Positions 1-11,263 are shown, counted from the first letter of the stretch. The stretch is 64,000 nt of DNA from Mactra quadrangularis (GCA_025267735.1 CM046294.1:31465222-31529221), one strand, 5' to 3'. The notes: a model not told the origin generated them from the sequence alone. Program-made: numbers and translations.

Positions 1-46
1 TGTAAAACCTATCAGTCTACTTAAGAAAATAATGTTGCCCAGAGCA

Positions 47-129
47 CAGGCGCCTGGCACGGTCCCGAAGCAAAAACACTATATGTATTTGATATAGTGT
101 TTTTGCTTTGGGACCATGCCGGCCACCTG
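47..129. repeat. Long perfect-stem hairpin in GRHPR intron
   Basis: Two ~38-nt arms (47-84 and 92-129) are reverse complements with about six mismatches around a 7-nt loop. The inner 20 bp, centred on ACACTATAT/ATATAGTGT, pair perfectly. It lies 47 bp before the 3' splice site of the reductase exon. It could be a very small palindromic MITE or a hairpin RNA precursor; no coding potential is seen. Confidence 0.7.
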
Positions 130-176
130 TGGTTATAAGAGGTTATAACTTATAAGAACAATGACTATTATTTCAG

Positions 177-347
177 GTCCAAGTTTGAAGATAGTTGGTA
201 CAATGTCTGTAGGTAATGATCATATAGATACTACAGAATGTAATAAACGTGGGATATGTGTAGCTACAACACCAGACGTGGCTTCTGATAGTGCTGCTGA
301 ACTCTCTGTGGCTTTGTTGCTAGTGACAACAAGAAGAATTGCTGAAG
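177..347 (+). CDS. GRHPR: Glyoxylate/hydroxypyruvate reductase, internal exon
   Basis: This is an exon of a D-2-hydroxyacid dehydrogenase that reduces glyoxylate and hydroxypyruvate with NAD(P)H. It encodes the end of the substrate-binding domain and the hinge (VGTMSVGNDHID, RGICVATTPDV, AAELSVALLL), a close match to the GRHPR family. The acceptor is TTTCAG at 171-176 and the donor GTAAG at 348. The exon enters and leaves in phase 1, and the phase-1 exit matches the next exon at 1294. Earlier exons lie before the window. The family is normally cytosolic/peroxisomal/mitochondrial; nothing here shows the location. Confidence 0.9.
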
Positions 348-1293
348 GTAAGAAGAATGTATAGTGTGTATGGCTTGACGTTCAGTCTTGCAGTTGTAGT
401 CAGTGACGACCCAACTCTGGCAACAAGTTTTTGACACAAATTATCCAATCTAGCAACCAGAATGTAGTAAATGCTTTAATGTAAAAATTCTAATGCTAAT
501 TGATTTTGTATTTGTTTTGAACATAAAATGTGTAGCAAAATGTGCTGTTGTCCTTATCAACTTTATTCTGAATAATTGATATTTTGGGTCATGCTTTTAA
601 TGTTATCTTTTAATATTTTTACCATTGCAATTTTTACTATTAGTACCATTTTGTTTGGGCATGTAAACATTTGGTTCTGCTGAGTAAAATTAACAGTTGG
701 TTGTCCAACTTGGCAACCTACGGTACTTCAAAAGTTAAATTCAAACTATAGTGTTCTATCATTACAAACAGAAATGAACAATAGTTATTTAGGACTATCT
801 TAGACATTGTATTGAAATATACCACTGTCTTGTTTGTTTTTGTAGTACGCCATAGCAAAATCATTGTATAGGTCATATAACAGCAGTCAGTCAACCTCAT
901 CACTGTTCCTGGAAAGGCTAATTAAATCTCTGGATTTAGCTTTTAACCAACTACTAAGCACATACTTTCATCAGTGACTGACAACTGTCCTACATAATTA
1001 AGAATTATTGGTAGGAGGAAGAATTGCTGTAGAAATAATTTCATAACCAAGCTCCACGAAAGTATGCCTTGCCCGGGAATCGAACCTACGACCCCTTAAT
1101 CAGTAGACTTGCATTGCCACCAACTGAGCTAGCCAGGCGGCTGTATACCACTGTCATTTTACCCTCAATTAGTCAGCTCTTTCCCTAACCATTGGTACCG
1201 CTACATGTATATTCAGATATATACGTTTAAGGTGAATTGGGACAGGGCAGCCCAAATTAGCATTATTTATATTTATGTTTTCTTCTTTTTCAG
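348..1293 (+). other. GRHPR intron
   Basis: A GT-AG intron of 946 bp between the two reductase exons. Its 3' half carries an antisense tRNA-headed SINE (838-1142). The rest shows no gene or recognisable element. Confidence 0.8.
838..1142 (-). mobile_element. tRNA-headed SINE, family I
   Basis: Read on the minus strand, the head (1141-1066) has an A box TAGCTCAGTTGG and a B box GGTTCGATTCC. A conserved body follows (GACAACTGTCC..., AGGCTAAAT...). The same head-body order recurs at 5781, 36273 and 63549, and a head-less body lies at 57025. This defines a family of tRNA-derived SINEs. The 3' end here is decayed. Confidence 0.8.
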
Positions 1294-1865
1294 GGCTAGC
1301 AGCTATAAAGGCTGGTGAGTCAGGGCCATGGAAACCAATGTGGTTACTAGGTAATGTATCCATGGGCAAAACACTTGGTATATTTGGTTTCGGTAGAGTT
1401 GGATTTGGTATTGCTAGAAGAATGAAGCCATTTGGAGTGTCAAATATATTGTACACCGATATATTTGATTGTAGTTATGCAGAAGGAGTGGCTAAGAGAG
1501 TATTGTTTGATGAACTGTTGCAGGAATCTGATATTTTATGTATTTGTTGCGCTGTGACATCACAGACTATCAGAAAATTTAACAAGGACGTATTCAAGAA
1601 AATGAAGAATTCGGCCGTGTTGATTAACACTTCGCGGGGAGCTATAATTAATCAAGAAGATCTGTATGATGCGTTGAAGAATAACGATATCGGAGCAGCA
1701 GGTCTTGATGTTACTGACCCAGAACCCCTTCCTCCAAATCATCCCTTAATGACCTTGAACAACTGTGTCATTCTACCTCATTTAGGGACCAACACCTGGG
1801 AGGCTAGACGTGCCATGAGTATAAATACAGCAAAAAATATTGTGGCCATGTTAACACAATGTTAG
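1294..1865 (+). CDS. GRHPR: Glyoxylate/hydroxypyruvate reductase, terminal exon
   Basis: The exon encodes the nucleotide-binding domain and C-terminus, about 190 residues, uninterrupted to the TAG at 1863. Visible are the Rossmann loop GFGRVG, the catalytic Arg in NTSRGAIIN, the Glu in DPEPLPPNHPL and the catalytic His in LPHLG, all in the family order. The acceptor is TTTTTCAG ending at 1293, and its phase continues the exon at 177-347 with a Gly codon split by the intron. The length and end match the family, so the gene looks functional. It is convergent with the caspase gene. Confidence 0.93.
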
Positions 1866-3249
1866 CAGTGCAATGGGACTGATTTCTTTTTTGAAATTTT
1901 CTGGGACAAAATATTGAATATATTTAATAGTAGATGTAGCCAAAAGTTTTTAGTGTGTAGGAATGATGATTTTGTGCATTTCTTTACATTCATTTTAAAA
2001 TCTTTACTTCTTGGGGCTCAAAGGGAAAATCAGGCTTTGCTTAACCTGTTAAAATAATTTCATTATAATTATTATTTACTTTAAAGGGCGAAATTCTTTA
2101 ACTAATGGTTTATGTTTCTCAATTAAATTTCAGCAGTTTAAAGATTTTTAGACTTTCACCAATTTCACCGAAAGGCTTAAGTTATACCGAAAACTATTGA
2201 CGAAAATGCCTGATCAGTTTAACCTGCGGAGTGATCCATTATCTCTGATTTACTACGCAGTCAATTTCTAGGCAATAAAAGTAGTTCCGTCATCCGACTT
2301 GTCTGTTTAATGTAGTGATACTGCGGTCATTCATTGTATTACTTGAAGTTTAATTTGTTTTACAGTATTGTACCATATTTATCATATTTAGCTGTATGCA
2401 TGTATTATTAATACTATTCCAATTATTAATTTGACTCAGTTGATAGCAATAAATGAATAATAATGTTTGCTTGTTGGGTACATACATGTACTTTCATTGT
2501 TAAGTATTACTCCAGTGTTATGTATTGTTGCATTAAGAATCTTTATGCTTGTTGTTTTGCAGTTGATTTTATCTTTTATACTTATAGTATGATTGTACTT
2601 ATAGTACATAGACTATTCACAGTTACCCTAATTTGATGAATAAATTACACACTTCAATGATTACTCAGTATATAATTGATTGACTCATTATAAAAAAATA
2701 TTTAAATTGTATGTACTGTCTTAAATCAAAATAATCTAGCCATATGAAAATGTGCCATTCCCTACAATTGAAACCAGAGGCTCACAAAAATGCAACTACA
2801 GCAAATTTGTATCAAGTAAATGTATACTAATATGAATAAATTTTATTCAACTGTCTGTGGCACAAACATTAACCCTATTGATACCAAATACTCACTTCGG
2901 AACGTCTGTTCTCACGATAAATAAAATAGCTGTTTTATGTACTGGGTTTATTGAACAAATGTATTTAAATCAGTGGGGTAAATGAGTGTGTCACTGACAG
3001 CTGAATAAAATTTACCAATGTATTTATCATGTATTAAAAATATGCCTGATTATACATTATATATTGAGGATCTACATATATAGACTATTTTAACTTATTT
3101 TCTGTTGCATGCTAATGTAATTTTGTCTACTTCATGTTCTGAACATGTATATACCCACTGTAAATAAATGTTTTTATTTTATTTTCCATAAATATTATCA
3201 GGTGTGTGGATTTCAATTTTTTTCTACTTGTCCATGGTCAAGTTAAAAC
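1866..3249 (+). other. GRHPR 3' UTR and spacer
   Basis: AT-rich sequence with no coding signal. Several AATAAA hexamers could end the reductase mRNA; good candidates are near 2449 and at 3163-3168. The stretch ends where the large duplicated block begins. Confidence 0.5.
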
Positions 3250-5483
3250 TAAAAATCAACTGAGATCAAATTGCACTTAGCCAGAAGTTTAATTCTCAAA
3301 AAGAAATATAAAAGTTATGCTCTGGGTAATGATAAATAATTAACAATGAAACAGTTTATTGTTGAAATATAATTGAAGCACTGAGACATCTACAATATGA
3401 AGTATTGCTATGTTGGTATATTTACAGCTAAAACTTTTACTTGTTCATTGACAAGTGGGATAGAAATGTTGACTTGTCCGCAGACATTAATGTACAAGTC
3501 GGGCATAGGAATTCCACACCCCTGAGTATGACCAATATGGTCCTTCAACTGTAGAAGTTTTAATTTTGCAATGATATTGTCTTTCAATAAAAGCTTGAAA
3601 ACTGTCTACCTGTGTTATATTTACTGTTTCTCAATATTTCAATTTCATCCAGAGATTCATTCAGTCTATCTCAAAACTCGGTCATGTGTAGAATGTTTCA
3701 CCATTTTTAACAGTCAATTGTCATACATGTATGAGGCTAGAAGTTCACTTATCCATTGTTCATCGAACTAGACAGATAGAAAGCAGAAATGTTGGAAAGA
3801 TTGCTCTAACCTACAATAATATTAATCATTGACAGAATACACTGAAGACCAGCGGTGCTTTTCACAAAAATTCTTATGAAAAAAAATCTTTTTAAGTCAA
3901 AATTAAGCAAGAAACATTGATAATAAGCTCATTTTTTGGCTTATCAATGCCAAATATTATAGAATTGTGTAGAATATTGTGTACCTTTTAATTATCATAT
4001 CATAGTTATGCTCATTATCCATCTGACTTTGAACTGCTAATAAAATAAAATTGACTTACGATAACTTTTTTATAAGAATTTTTGTGAAAAGGAGCACAGG
4101 TCTACAACACTGTAGGCTTACACTCAGGATTTCGATTGGTGTTTTGTAGGGGGTAGTTGGTTTGAAAACTGACCAGTCCTGATATATGCTTCCATGAAAA
4201 TTGATGAAGTGACTTTCCTCTACATGCACTAGAAAAGTATATGGAAAAAATGTAAGCCTTCAGGAAGTGTGAGTTATTGTACTGGTTTATCTGAAAGTCA
4301 CCTTGAGTCCACTTCCTTGTTCTTGCTATAAGAATAAGATACTTGCTCAAGGAAACAATGAGGTGGGTTTCAGAAGCATTTTAAACCAACACTAATGGAC
4401 GATTACCCAGTCTAATGTCTCAGCTTGGTCATACTTGTCTATGCAAGTTCTGAGCAAACTCCGGCTAAAAAATTGAACCACTGTTAACTTTACGGACAAA
4501 ACTTAAACTACAAAAATAGACAATAACGACAATGGAAGAACAACTACAGAATTTGTTACTTATTTCACATGATTTATTATAAGAAACAATAAGGTAGATT
4601 ATTAACAACAATTGATTATGGCTGACAGTACCATGTATACAATTTTAGTACATTTTTACTTAGATTCAGATTACAGCTGAAAAAGAAGGGACAATCATGC
4701 TTGCACGCTTTACGGTAATATGTGTTATTCGATGAACAAATAAGATGAAAACATAAATTTTAAAATTTAATTCAAAAAATTTACGGATTCCCATAATCCT
4801 GTGAGCGATTTTATTGGACACCATTTCCAAAGATATTTCAGCCCTATTAAACTTAAGTAAAATATTAACTTATATTTTCATTGTCAATAGACTTAATTCG
4901 GAACTCAAATTTGTGGGGTTTTCCGTCCGTGAGATGTATGTACAAACAAAGTTTGTTACACATTATTGATGAAAATCACGAAATATGGTTTAAATCCTAT
5001 TGTTCTTTGTACACGTGTTTTCATTGTAACAGTAAAAGTTTGTTTGTACCGGAGGGAAAAACCCAAATATTTGAATTCCGGATATAGTCTATTATGTCAT
5101 CTCAGAAGACATATGACGTCATATTGGAGAAAAAATGATACCACCTTACAATTTGTATAAATAATACACAGAATTAAGCATGAAAGAAACAGAATATTCG
5201 TCAACTTTGGTGTAATATTGATTTTTCTTTCAACTTGTGAACTCACTCGGTGAAATAAAAATGGATCCTACACCAAGGTGGACTAATATTCTCTATTTGT
5301 TCTACAGCAGAATAGCAGGGCACTGCATACTACCCTTTTTTTTGCTCCTCTAAAAATAGAAATACTGACTTTTCCGCAGATATAAATCTACAAGTATGGC
5401 ATAGGAATTCTGACATAGGAGTTATGTTTTAAGTGTCCATAAAAGTCAGCCTCCATAAACATAGTTGTTTGTTAGGGATTCAG

Positions 5484-5545
5484 GGGCGGATCCAGGATTT
5501 TTCAAAGGGGGAGGGGGTCCGAACTTTTTCTTGGGGGATCGCCGG
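5484..5545 (+). mobile_element. Truncated MITE end fused to caspase A
   Basis: The motif GGCGGATCCAGGATTTTTC followed by G-rich sequence matches the left end of the complete element at 62518-62783. Here only the first ~60 bp remain, and they run straight into the caspase terminal exon. The stop codon of caspase A lies inside it. Confidence 0.75.
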
Positions 5546-5657
5546 GGAAGAACATCAATTTTTTAGTTAAAGATGTTTTAACGAGACAAGCTTGCATCAC
5601 ATCTCTAGGGCCTTCTCTATTTAGTCGTGTTTTTCCTTTAGCCACTAACTGGGTTAC
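5502..5657 (-). CDS. Caspase A exon 8 (p10 C-terminus)
   Basis: The acceptor TTTTTTACAG leads into an exon encoding VTQLVAKG..., REGPRDVMQACLVKTSLTKKL and FFPG, the typical end of the caspase small subunit (substrate-loop region and last beta strand). After FFPG, about 12 residues rich in Pro, Ser and Arg up to the TGA at 5504-5502 come from the adjoining MITE terminus. Copy B instead ends after a short VIASTE. The family usually stops a few residues after this FFP-type motif, so the tail is probably tolerated. Confidence 0.85.
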   Translation of the reverse strand, partial: VTQLVAKGKTRLNREGPRDVMQACLVKTSLTKKLMFFPGDPPRKSSDPLPL

Positions 5658-5780
5658 CTGTAAAAAACAAATAACATGGTTGGTTTATTTTTGTGGGCTT
5701 AGTGCAAATTGGTCATAAATCAATTTAAAAAAAGAGTGAGTTATGATCGTTTTGCCCTAAGCCTGCAATTTGTATTACAT

Positions 5781-5975
5781 CCTGCCAGGCTAGCTCAGTC
5801 AGTAGCATACAAGTCTACTGATCGAAGAGTAGTGAGCTCATTCCCCTGCAAGGCATACTTTTGTGGAGTTTGGTAATGAAATATTTCCTACAGCCATTCT
5901 CCCTCCTACCACTGACTCTAAATCATGTAGGGCAGTTATCAGTCACTGACAAAAGTATGCCTCTAGTAACTGAAT
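5781..5975 (+). mobile_element. tRNA-headed SINE, family I (copy A)
   Basis: The head has an A box TAGCTCAGTCAG and a degenerate B box, followed by the family body ending near CACTGACAAAAGTATGCC. It is antisense to the caspase, in the intron between exons 7 and 8. The same insertion is at 63549 in copy B, so it predates the duplication. Confidence 0.75.
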
Positions 5976-6332
5976 AAAAAATATCAAATTCGGGAAATAA
6001 AACTGCATGAAGTGCAAATAGGAGGCTGAAGAAAGAGCAAAACTTGATTGCATTAGATTGATTTCTTTTTTTGCAGTACCTAGTGTAGCTAAGGTAACCA
6101 GATTTTGGGCTAAAATGGCTATTTCTTGAAATTAATAAGCCAGTATACACTTTGACCAAGTTGCTATAATTTGCTACACAGATAATGGCAAAAATATGAG
6201 CATTTCAAACTGCTTAATGCATTAGGCTTGCAAAAAAGACAATTTAAAAAAGTCAAGTTAAAACTAACAACAACCAAGGTAAAAATATCAAGTTAGTCAG
6301 CACAAAGTAGTTTAGTTGAATATTCAACTTAC

Positions 6333-6442
6333 TAAAGTTAATAATCCAGAAATATCTTCTCTACAAGCAAACTTTTGAAATATATAAACAACAGCTTGTA
6401 GAAACCATGAACCATCATGTTCATTTCTTATTGATATATAAC
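6333..6442 (-). CDS. Caspase A exon 7 (p10 core)
   Basis: This exon encodes YISIRNEHDGSWFLQ and 21 further residues. The SxRN...GSWF motif forms the S1/S3 pocket of caspases, and the Arg of RN binds the substrate P1 Asp side. The acceptor TGATTTCAG ends at 6443 and the donor GTAAGT begins at 6332. It enters in phase 1 and leaves in phase 0, matching exons 6 and 8. Its copy B counterpart would lie just past the window end. Confidence 0.9.
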
Positions 6443-7267
6443 CTGAAATCATACAATGTTATAACAAAATAAAAAGACCTCCAAATAAGGAGAAACTTTG
6501 TTTGAAAAGTTATGTCATTATTTTTTACAACTGTTTGCACATTAGTCAAAAAGTTTAAAAATCATTCGGAATACCTCGACCTTTCATAAATGAAGCTAGA
6601 AAGGATTTGTGGGCGTCTACCCTGGTGACTATGGTTTTTACTACCTACGCGAGGCGAAGCACAGACGAAGCACGTAACGGTTATACAAAATAGTTCTTGT
6701 AGTATACACACAGATTTTTGTCAAAACATATTTCCATATTATATACTGAACCAAATATTGTTTAGCAAACTAATTAAACTGTGTTATTAGAAATTTACGG
6801 ACTAAAATCGAAACATCATTCATTGCCTAAACGATCGTGTTTTTGTTTATTTCAACACCGATAGTTTCATAACGGTGCCTAAATATGTCCAAGGTTATTA
6901 GTGGCGAATGGTCGAGGAGTTCTGAATTTGAATAAATAGGAATGTTACATAATGTTACATAACCAGATATAACAAACATGTAAAGTTTTGATCCATTCCC
7001 TTCAATAGTTGAAGGAGATATACTAGCAAAGTGGAAACAGGGGCATTATGTAAACCAGAGTAAAATAGATAAAAACAACAATTTATCACTCATTCAGATA
7101 AATACGAGTAAAAGTCCCGCAAAACCCCGACATTCCTGATTTTTGTGATTTCACCAGCTTTTACAAGGGAAAAAACCATCCAAGGTTCTGAAAATCCTGA
7201 ACAGCTGTATCAGTCTTGAAAACTTTAATATTTCCTTATATCATCATGAAAGACACAATAAACTCAC
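6443..7267 (-). other. Caspase A intron 6
   Basis: An 825-bp intron. No repeat family, hairpin or coding signal was recognised. Confidence 0.6.
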
Positions 7268-7459
7268 CAGGATGAGTAGCACACGCTACAAGTATGTCAA
7301 CTTTAGTAGGGGTTGTAGTGTTTTCTTTGGGCGCATCCATTTTATCATCACCATTGAATTTACCATCAGTAGTGGTACGAATATGAGTCTCTTGTAATAA
7401 ATGTGTTATATTCTGTACATTAGTATCAATCATATCTCTACCTGGTCTGTCTGCTGTTT
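7268..7459 (-). CDS. Caspase A exon 6 (intersubunit linker and p10 start)
   Basis: The acceptor ATTATAG ends at 7460. The exon finishes the split codon after QACQG and continues through ETADRPGRD..., then a Thr/Asp-rich linker, to VDILVACATHPG, the first beta strand of p10. Candidate self-cleavage aspartates sit in TTTDG and DKMDA within the linker, as expected for processing into p20 and p10 (inference). The donor is GTGAGT at 7267. Confidence 0.9.
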
Positions 7460-7876
7460 CTATAATATAAATAAGAAATAACTTTTAAAAAATATTTGGC
7501 ACTAAATAGGGTTCATTTTGTTTGCAGTATAGACACTTAATGTTCAGTCGTACCACCAAAAGCGTACGTCAGCGAATGTAATATCAATTGGCAAAGTGAG
7601 TCACCCATAATAGGCAGAGTAAATAGTGCCTTATATTTTATCCATTTCTCTGTACCCAAAGAGAATTTCATTAAACAAACAGGTACGATAGAGCAAGTTG
7701 TTGTATTGGTTGAAATATATGTCAAAAGTAAGCTAGAAAATTTATCAGTCGAACATCTAGGATGTTCCATTATACAGTACCCTCAAACATTCCCTGGAAA
7801 AATCTCAATTTTAGAATAATTGTGAGGCCTAAAGCTTTAAAAGTATACTCTGGGATCAAAATTGTCCCCACATCAA

Positions 7877-8580
7877 AATCCTACTACCAGTACTAACCTC
7901 TCTGACAGGCTTATATAAAGAACAATAAAGGTTTATCAAAAACTTCCTTCTACCAGTACTAACCTTTCTGACAAGCTTGTATAAAGAACAATTAAGGGTT
8001 ATCAAGCATCCTACTACCAGTACTAACCTCTTTGACAGGCTTGTATAAAGAACAATTTAGGGTTATCAAACATCCTACTTACAGTACTAACCTCTCTGAC
8101 AAGCTTGTATAAAGAACAATTAAGGGTTATCAAGCATCCTACTTACAGTACTAACCTCTCTGACAGGCTTGTATGAAGAACAATTAAGGTTTATCAAAAG
8201 CCTTACTACCAGTACTAACCTCTCTGACAGGCTTGTATAAAGAACAATTAAGGGTTATCAAACATCCTACTACCAGTACTAATCTCTTTGACAGGCTTGT
8301 ATAAAGAACAATTTAGGTTTATCAAAAGCCTTACTACCAGTACTAACCTCTCTGACAGGCTTGTATAAAGAACAATTAAGGTTTTTCAAAAGCCTTACTA
8401 CCAGTACTAACCTCTCTGACAGGCTTATATAAAGAACAATTAAGGGTTATCAAACATCCTACTACCAGAACTAGCTTCTCTGACAGGCTTGTATAAAGAA
8501 CAATTAAGGGTTATCAAACATCCTACTACCAGTACTAACCTCCCTGACAGGCTTGTATAAAGAATAATTTAGGTTTATCA
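7877..8580 (-). repeat. 64-bp tandem array of the caspase catalytic exon end
   Basis: Eleven units are anchored at 7901, 7967, 8031, 8095, 8159, 8223, 8287, 8351, 8415, 8479 and 8543; the spacing is 64 bp except for the first step (66). The last unit is the real 3' end of exon 5. Read on the minus strand, each unit repeats ~40 nt of exon (FFIQACQ motif) plus 24 nt of intron, including the splice donor GTTAGTACTG. Several units have a TAA in the exon frame (CCTTAATTG) while others stay open. The array lies downstream of exon 5 in intron 5. Confidence 0.95.
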
Positions 8581-8759
8581 CTTAGTGCTGGACATTTTGT
8601 ACCATCAAAATAATGTGTAACATTCTCTAGTGATATAGTTTGTCCATCAACACCATATATACCAGTGTTTGTACCATGACTACATATAATACATATAAAA
8701 CATTCAGATTGTCTGTGGTCAGAATGTTTAGATTCTTTCTCCAGTTCATCTTTCATCTG
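8540..8759 (-). CDS. Caspase A exon 5 (catalytic His and Cys)
   Basis: The exon encodes the second half of p20: ECFICIICSHGTNTGIYG carries the catalytic His, and KPKLFFIQACQG the catalytic Cys. The pentapeptide with Q rather than R before G, and the preceding GTKCPAL, are as in caspase-8/10. The acceptor is TTTTTACAG|CAG, a tandem NAGNAG site that could add or drop one Gln. The donor is the weak-looking GTTAGT at 8539. It leaves in phase 1, matching exon 6. The last 40 nt are the founder of the 64-bp array. Confidence 0.93.
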
Positions 8760-9407
8760 CTGTAAAAATGATCAAACAGAAATATTACAATGCAGCATAT
8801 TTCAAGGAATGGGTGGAAAATACCTAGAAAGACACTGGAAATTATTGAACATTTCAAAATGTATTGACTAATAAGTGTTCCCTGTATGACCTTATTAATT
8901 TAATAATCATACATTTTCCCACCAACATAATCATACTCTACTGTAAAAATATTGTTTGTTGGATAAAATATCAGAGTAAATCTCTGTTATATACATGTAT
9001 GCTAATAACTTCCCCTTCTGTACTCTTGAAATAAGTAGGTCCTATTTGTTGGATTACTCAGATTTTACCCTTACTTTCAATATCAATTTACCAAAATTAA
9101 TCTAAGGACCTACTTACCAATTGGATTGCTTGGGACTTTATCAGGGAAAGATAACTGAGTACAGTCCGTCATATATACACACATGGATAGACCCTTACAA
9201 ATAATTTAAATATATACATTTTTGAATACTGACAAAGGGAATAGATCTAAGTTGAAACTAGAATTGTAAAACTTTTCTGGTGTACTGGTTTTGCTCCTGT
9301 CAACCTTTTGCCTTAGATACAACAAGAGTCATGTAAGAAATAACTCAATCATTCCTGTACTTGCTTATTTTAACACAGACCATATTTCAGTTTGGGTCAC
9401 ATTTAGC

Positions 9408-9862
9408 TAGGGGCTGTGGATCGTTGAGCTAGTAGCGATCCGATTCAAACCACGATTCATGTTAAGCTGTTCACTAATCGAACAACGATTCACTTGTTAA
9501 TGGAGAAGCATTCACAAATACATGTAATAACAAAAATAAGTGAGGAATTTGAGAGGCTTTTACCATTTGAAAATTAATGTACACCAAACATTTCTATTAC
9601 CAGACGTTTTATGGTATTTTCAGGGACAAATTTTTTGTTAAAATGTGTATCAATCAAAATTTTGATAAAGATTATATGATCCCTACATAAATTAAAGTGT
9701 TCATAAATAGAGCGGCTCAGTGGCAATTAAGCTAAAATTGTTCTTTCATTTTTTCAAAAAATAGATTGCGATCCGACGATTTCAGACGTGACGAATATTC
9801 GTACTCAATTTTCTGATCAAGATTGTAAATATCCGAGTACTCGGATACTTGCAGCAGCCCTA
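9408..9862. mobile_element. hAT-type MITE
   Basis: A 455-bp element beginning TAGGGGCTG and ending CAGCCCTA, flanked on both sides by the perfect 8-bp target duplication CATTTAGC (9400-9407 and 9863-9870). The 8-bp duplication and TAGGG-type ends are the hallmark of hAT. There is no coding capacity, so it is non-autonomous. Confidence 0.88.
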
Positions 9863-9984
9863 CATTTAGCTGACCTTGGCTATCATATTATTCCTGACAG
9901 GTCTAGCCACAAATTGTTCAATCACAGCCCATATCAATACTGTTTCACCTGGATAAAGTTATGCATTGATAGGTCAACTAGTTT

Positions 9985-10262
9985 ATTTATTTATACTAGG
10001 TTTAACGCCATGTCAACACATTTTGATTATTTTACATAGCACTTTACCTAGCTTATGTGGAGTCTTGTCTTAATCAAGTTATCACCTACCCTTCCACAAG
10101 GCCTGAAACTTCTCCAAATTATCTAATCAATGGAGAACAATTGACAAATTGTCAAATGTTATGGAAGGTTTAACATCCATTGGTGAGATTCAAGCCTGTA
10201 CGCCCTACGAGACACAATATTCAAAATCCCAGTGCACTCCTAACCTGAGTCGAGTGGTAAAC
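9985..10262 (-). mobile_element. Decayed tRNA-headed SINE, family II
   Basis: On the minus strand it resembles the copies at 25980, 28287, 38001 and 39932 (ACCTACCCTTCCACAAGGCC, AACGCC near the 3' end) but is strongly diverged, with a degraded tRNA head. It is probably the oldest copy in the window. Confidence 0.65.
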
Positions 10263-10342
10263 ACAAAGGTCATCTGTACATGACCCCCAGCGCAATGTCA
10301 AAAGATTTTATAACAATGATCTAACAGGTGATAGGTACAAAC

Positions 10343-10549
10343 CCCTGCAGTAAGATCTCTCTTGATTATGACAACAAAATATAATTGTGTAAACAATTCT
10401 TTCAAGTCACCAACGTCTTTCTCTGTGCCATTTCTAGCACTTAAAAAACATCTCTTAACACCTTTCTCATCTTCCTCTAATGGTCCATAAAAATAATGGT
10501 TTGATATTATAAAACATCGACCACGACATCTTTTCTTCATGGAATATAC
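10343..10549 (-). CDS. Caspase A exon 4 (p20 N-terminal half)
   Basis: 69 codons. VYSMKKRCRGRCFIISNHYF is the first p20 beta strand, followed by a short insert, then RNGTEKDVGDLKELFTQL, whose Arg belongs to the S1 pocket, then KRDLTAG. The acceptor is TATTGCAG ending at 10550 and the donor GTTTGT at 10342, both phase 0. The RNGT form again recalls caspase-8. Confidence 0.92.
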
Positions 10550-10945
10550 CTGCAATAGGTTTTATTAAGAATAGAAGTTTCATGCCTTTCCTGTAAGAAA
10601 GTATTTGTTTGATCAGGTTTGAACTTTTCTCTTTTATTCAGCAGAAAGTGGCGCATACTCCGCTAAAGAATCGTGATTTAATAATACCCGCATCAAAGCT
10701 GGGGCCTATATTTTAATTTACGGTAAAATATAGACAACTGTAAGTTAACTTTTAAACAAGAAAATGTCAGAGAATTTCTAAGATAAATATCAATTTCACC
10801 CAGAGCTTGTACAAATGGGTTTGAAAGTAGATTGTAATTGACATCTTATATCTTTTTTATTTGTACCTACCATACTTACTTTTTCAAGAAAATTAATCTA
10901 AAACTAAAATATAATAAGTGTGGCCTAAGTTAAAGTAAAACATAC

Positions 10946-11040
10946 ATTTCTACTTAGCCGGTTCTGTGTGACAAGTTCTGATCTATCATTACATGGTTTC
11001 ACAACAATTGGTTCAGACATGATAGCTTCATTAGGCCAAT
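10946..11040 (-). CDS. Caspase A exon 3 (CARD-p20 linker)
   Basis: A short exon of 31 codons plus two bases. The only open frame reads WPNEAIMSEPIVVKPCN... and ends RLSRN, joining in phase 0 to VYSMKK of exon 4. The acceptor TATTACAG ends at 11041 and the donor GTATGT begins at 10945. Linker sequence is not conserved in caspases, so the support is the open frame, both splice sites and the matching 3' phase. The 5' phase requires another, unseen exon upstream. Confidence 0.75.
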
Positions 11041-11263
11041 CTGTAATATAATATAGTTATCTTATAACAGAATTAAAAGAACAGAGGCACTTTTTACAAA
11101 AAATCTAACGATAATAATCGTCGTATTTTCGAAAGCAAGAAACACTAATTATGTGATAATTTCGTTGTAATGTTATTTTGAATGCTATTCAATTATGAAG
11201 AATATTATTCACCTTTAAATGTTTATTATCCTCCTGAATTTGAACTGCAAAATAACTTACAAT

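Larger units (their letters stand above)
3250..6340. repeat. Duplicated block, copy A
   Basis: From ~3250 to ~6340 the sequence matches ~59732 to the window end in the same orientation, with long near-identical runs broken by indels. It contains the caspase A terminal exon, an intron SINE and about 2.2 kb of caspase 3' flank (3250-5480) in which no other gene is seen. Copy B has extra inserts at 60210-60777 and around 62518-63280. Confidence 0.93.
8760..10342 (-). other. Caspase A intron 4
   Basis: The intron contains a hAT-like MITE (9408-9862) and a decayed family II SINE (9985-10262). The remaining sequence (8760-9399) shows nothing recognisable. Confidence 0.7.
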
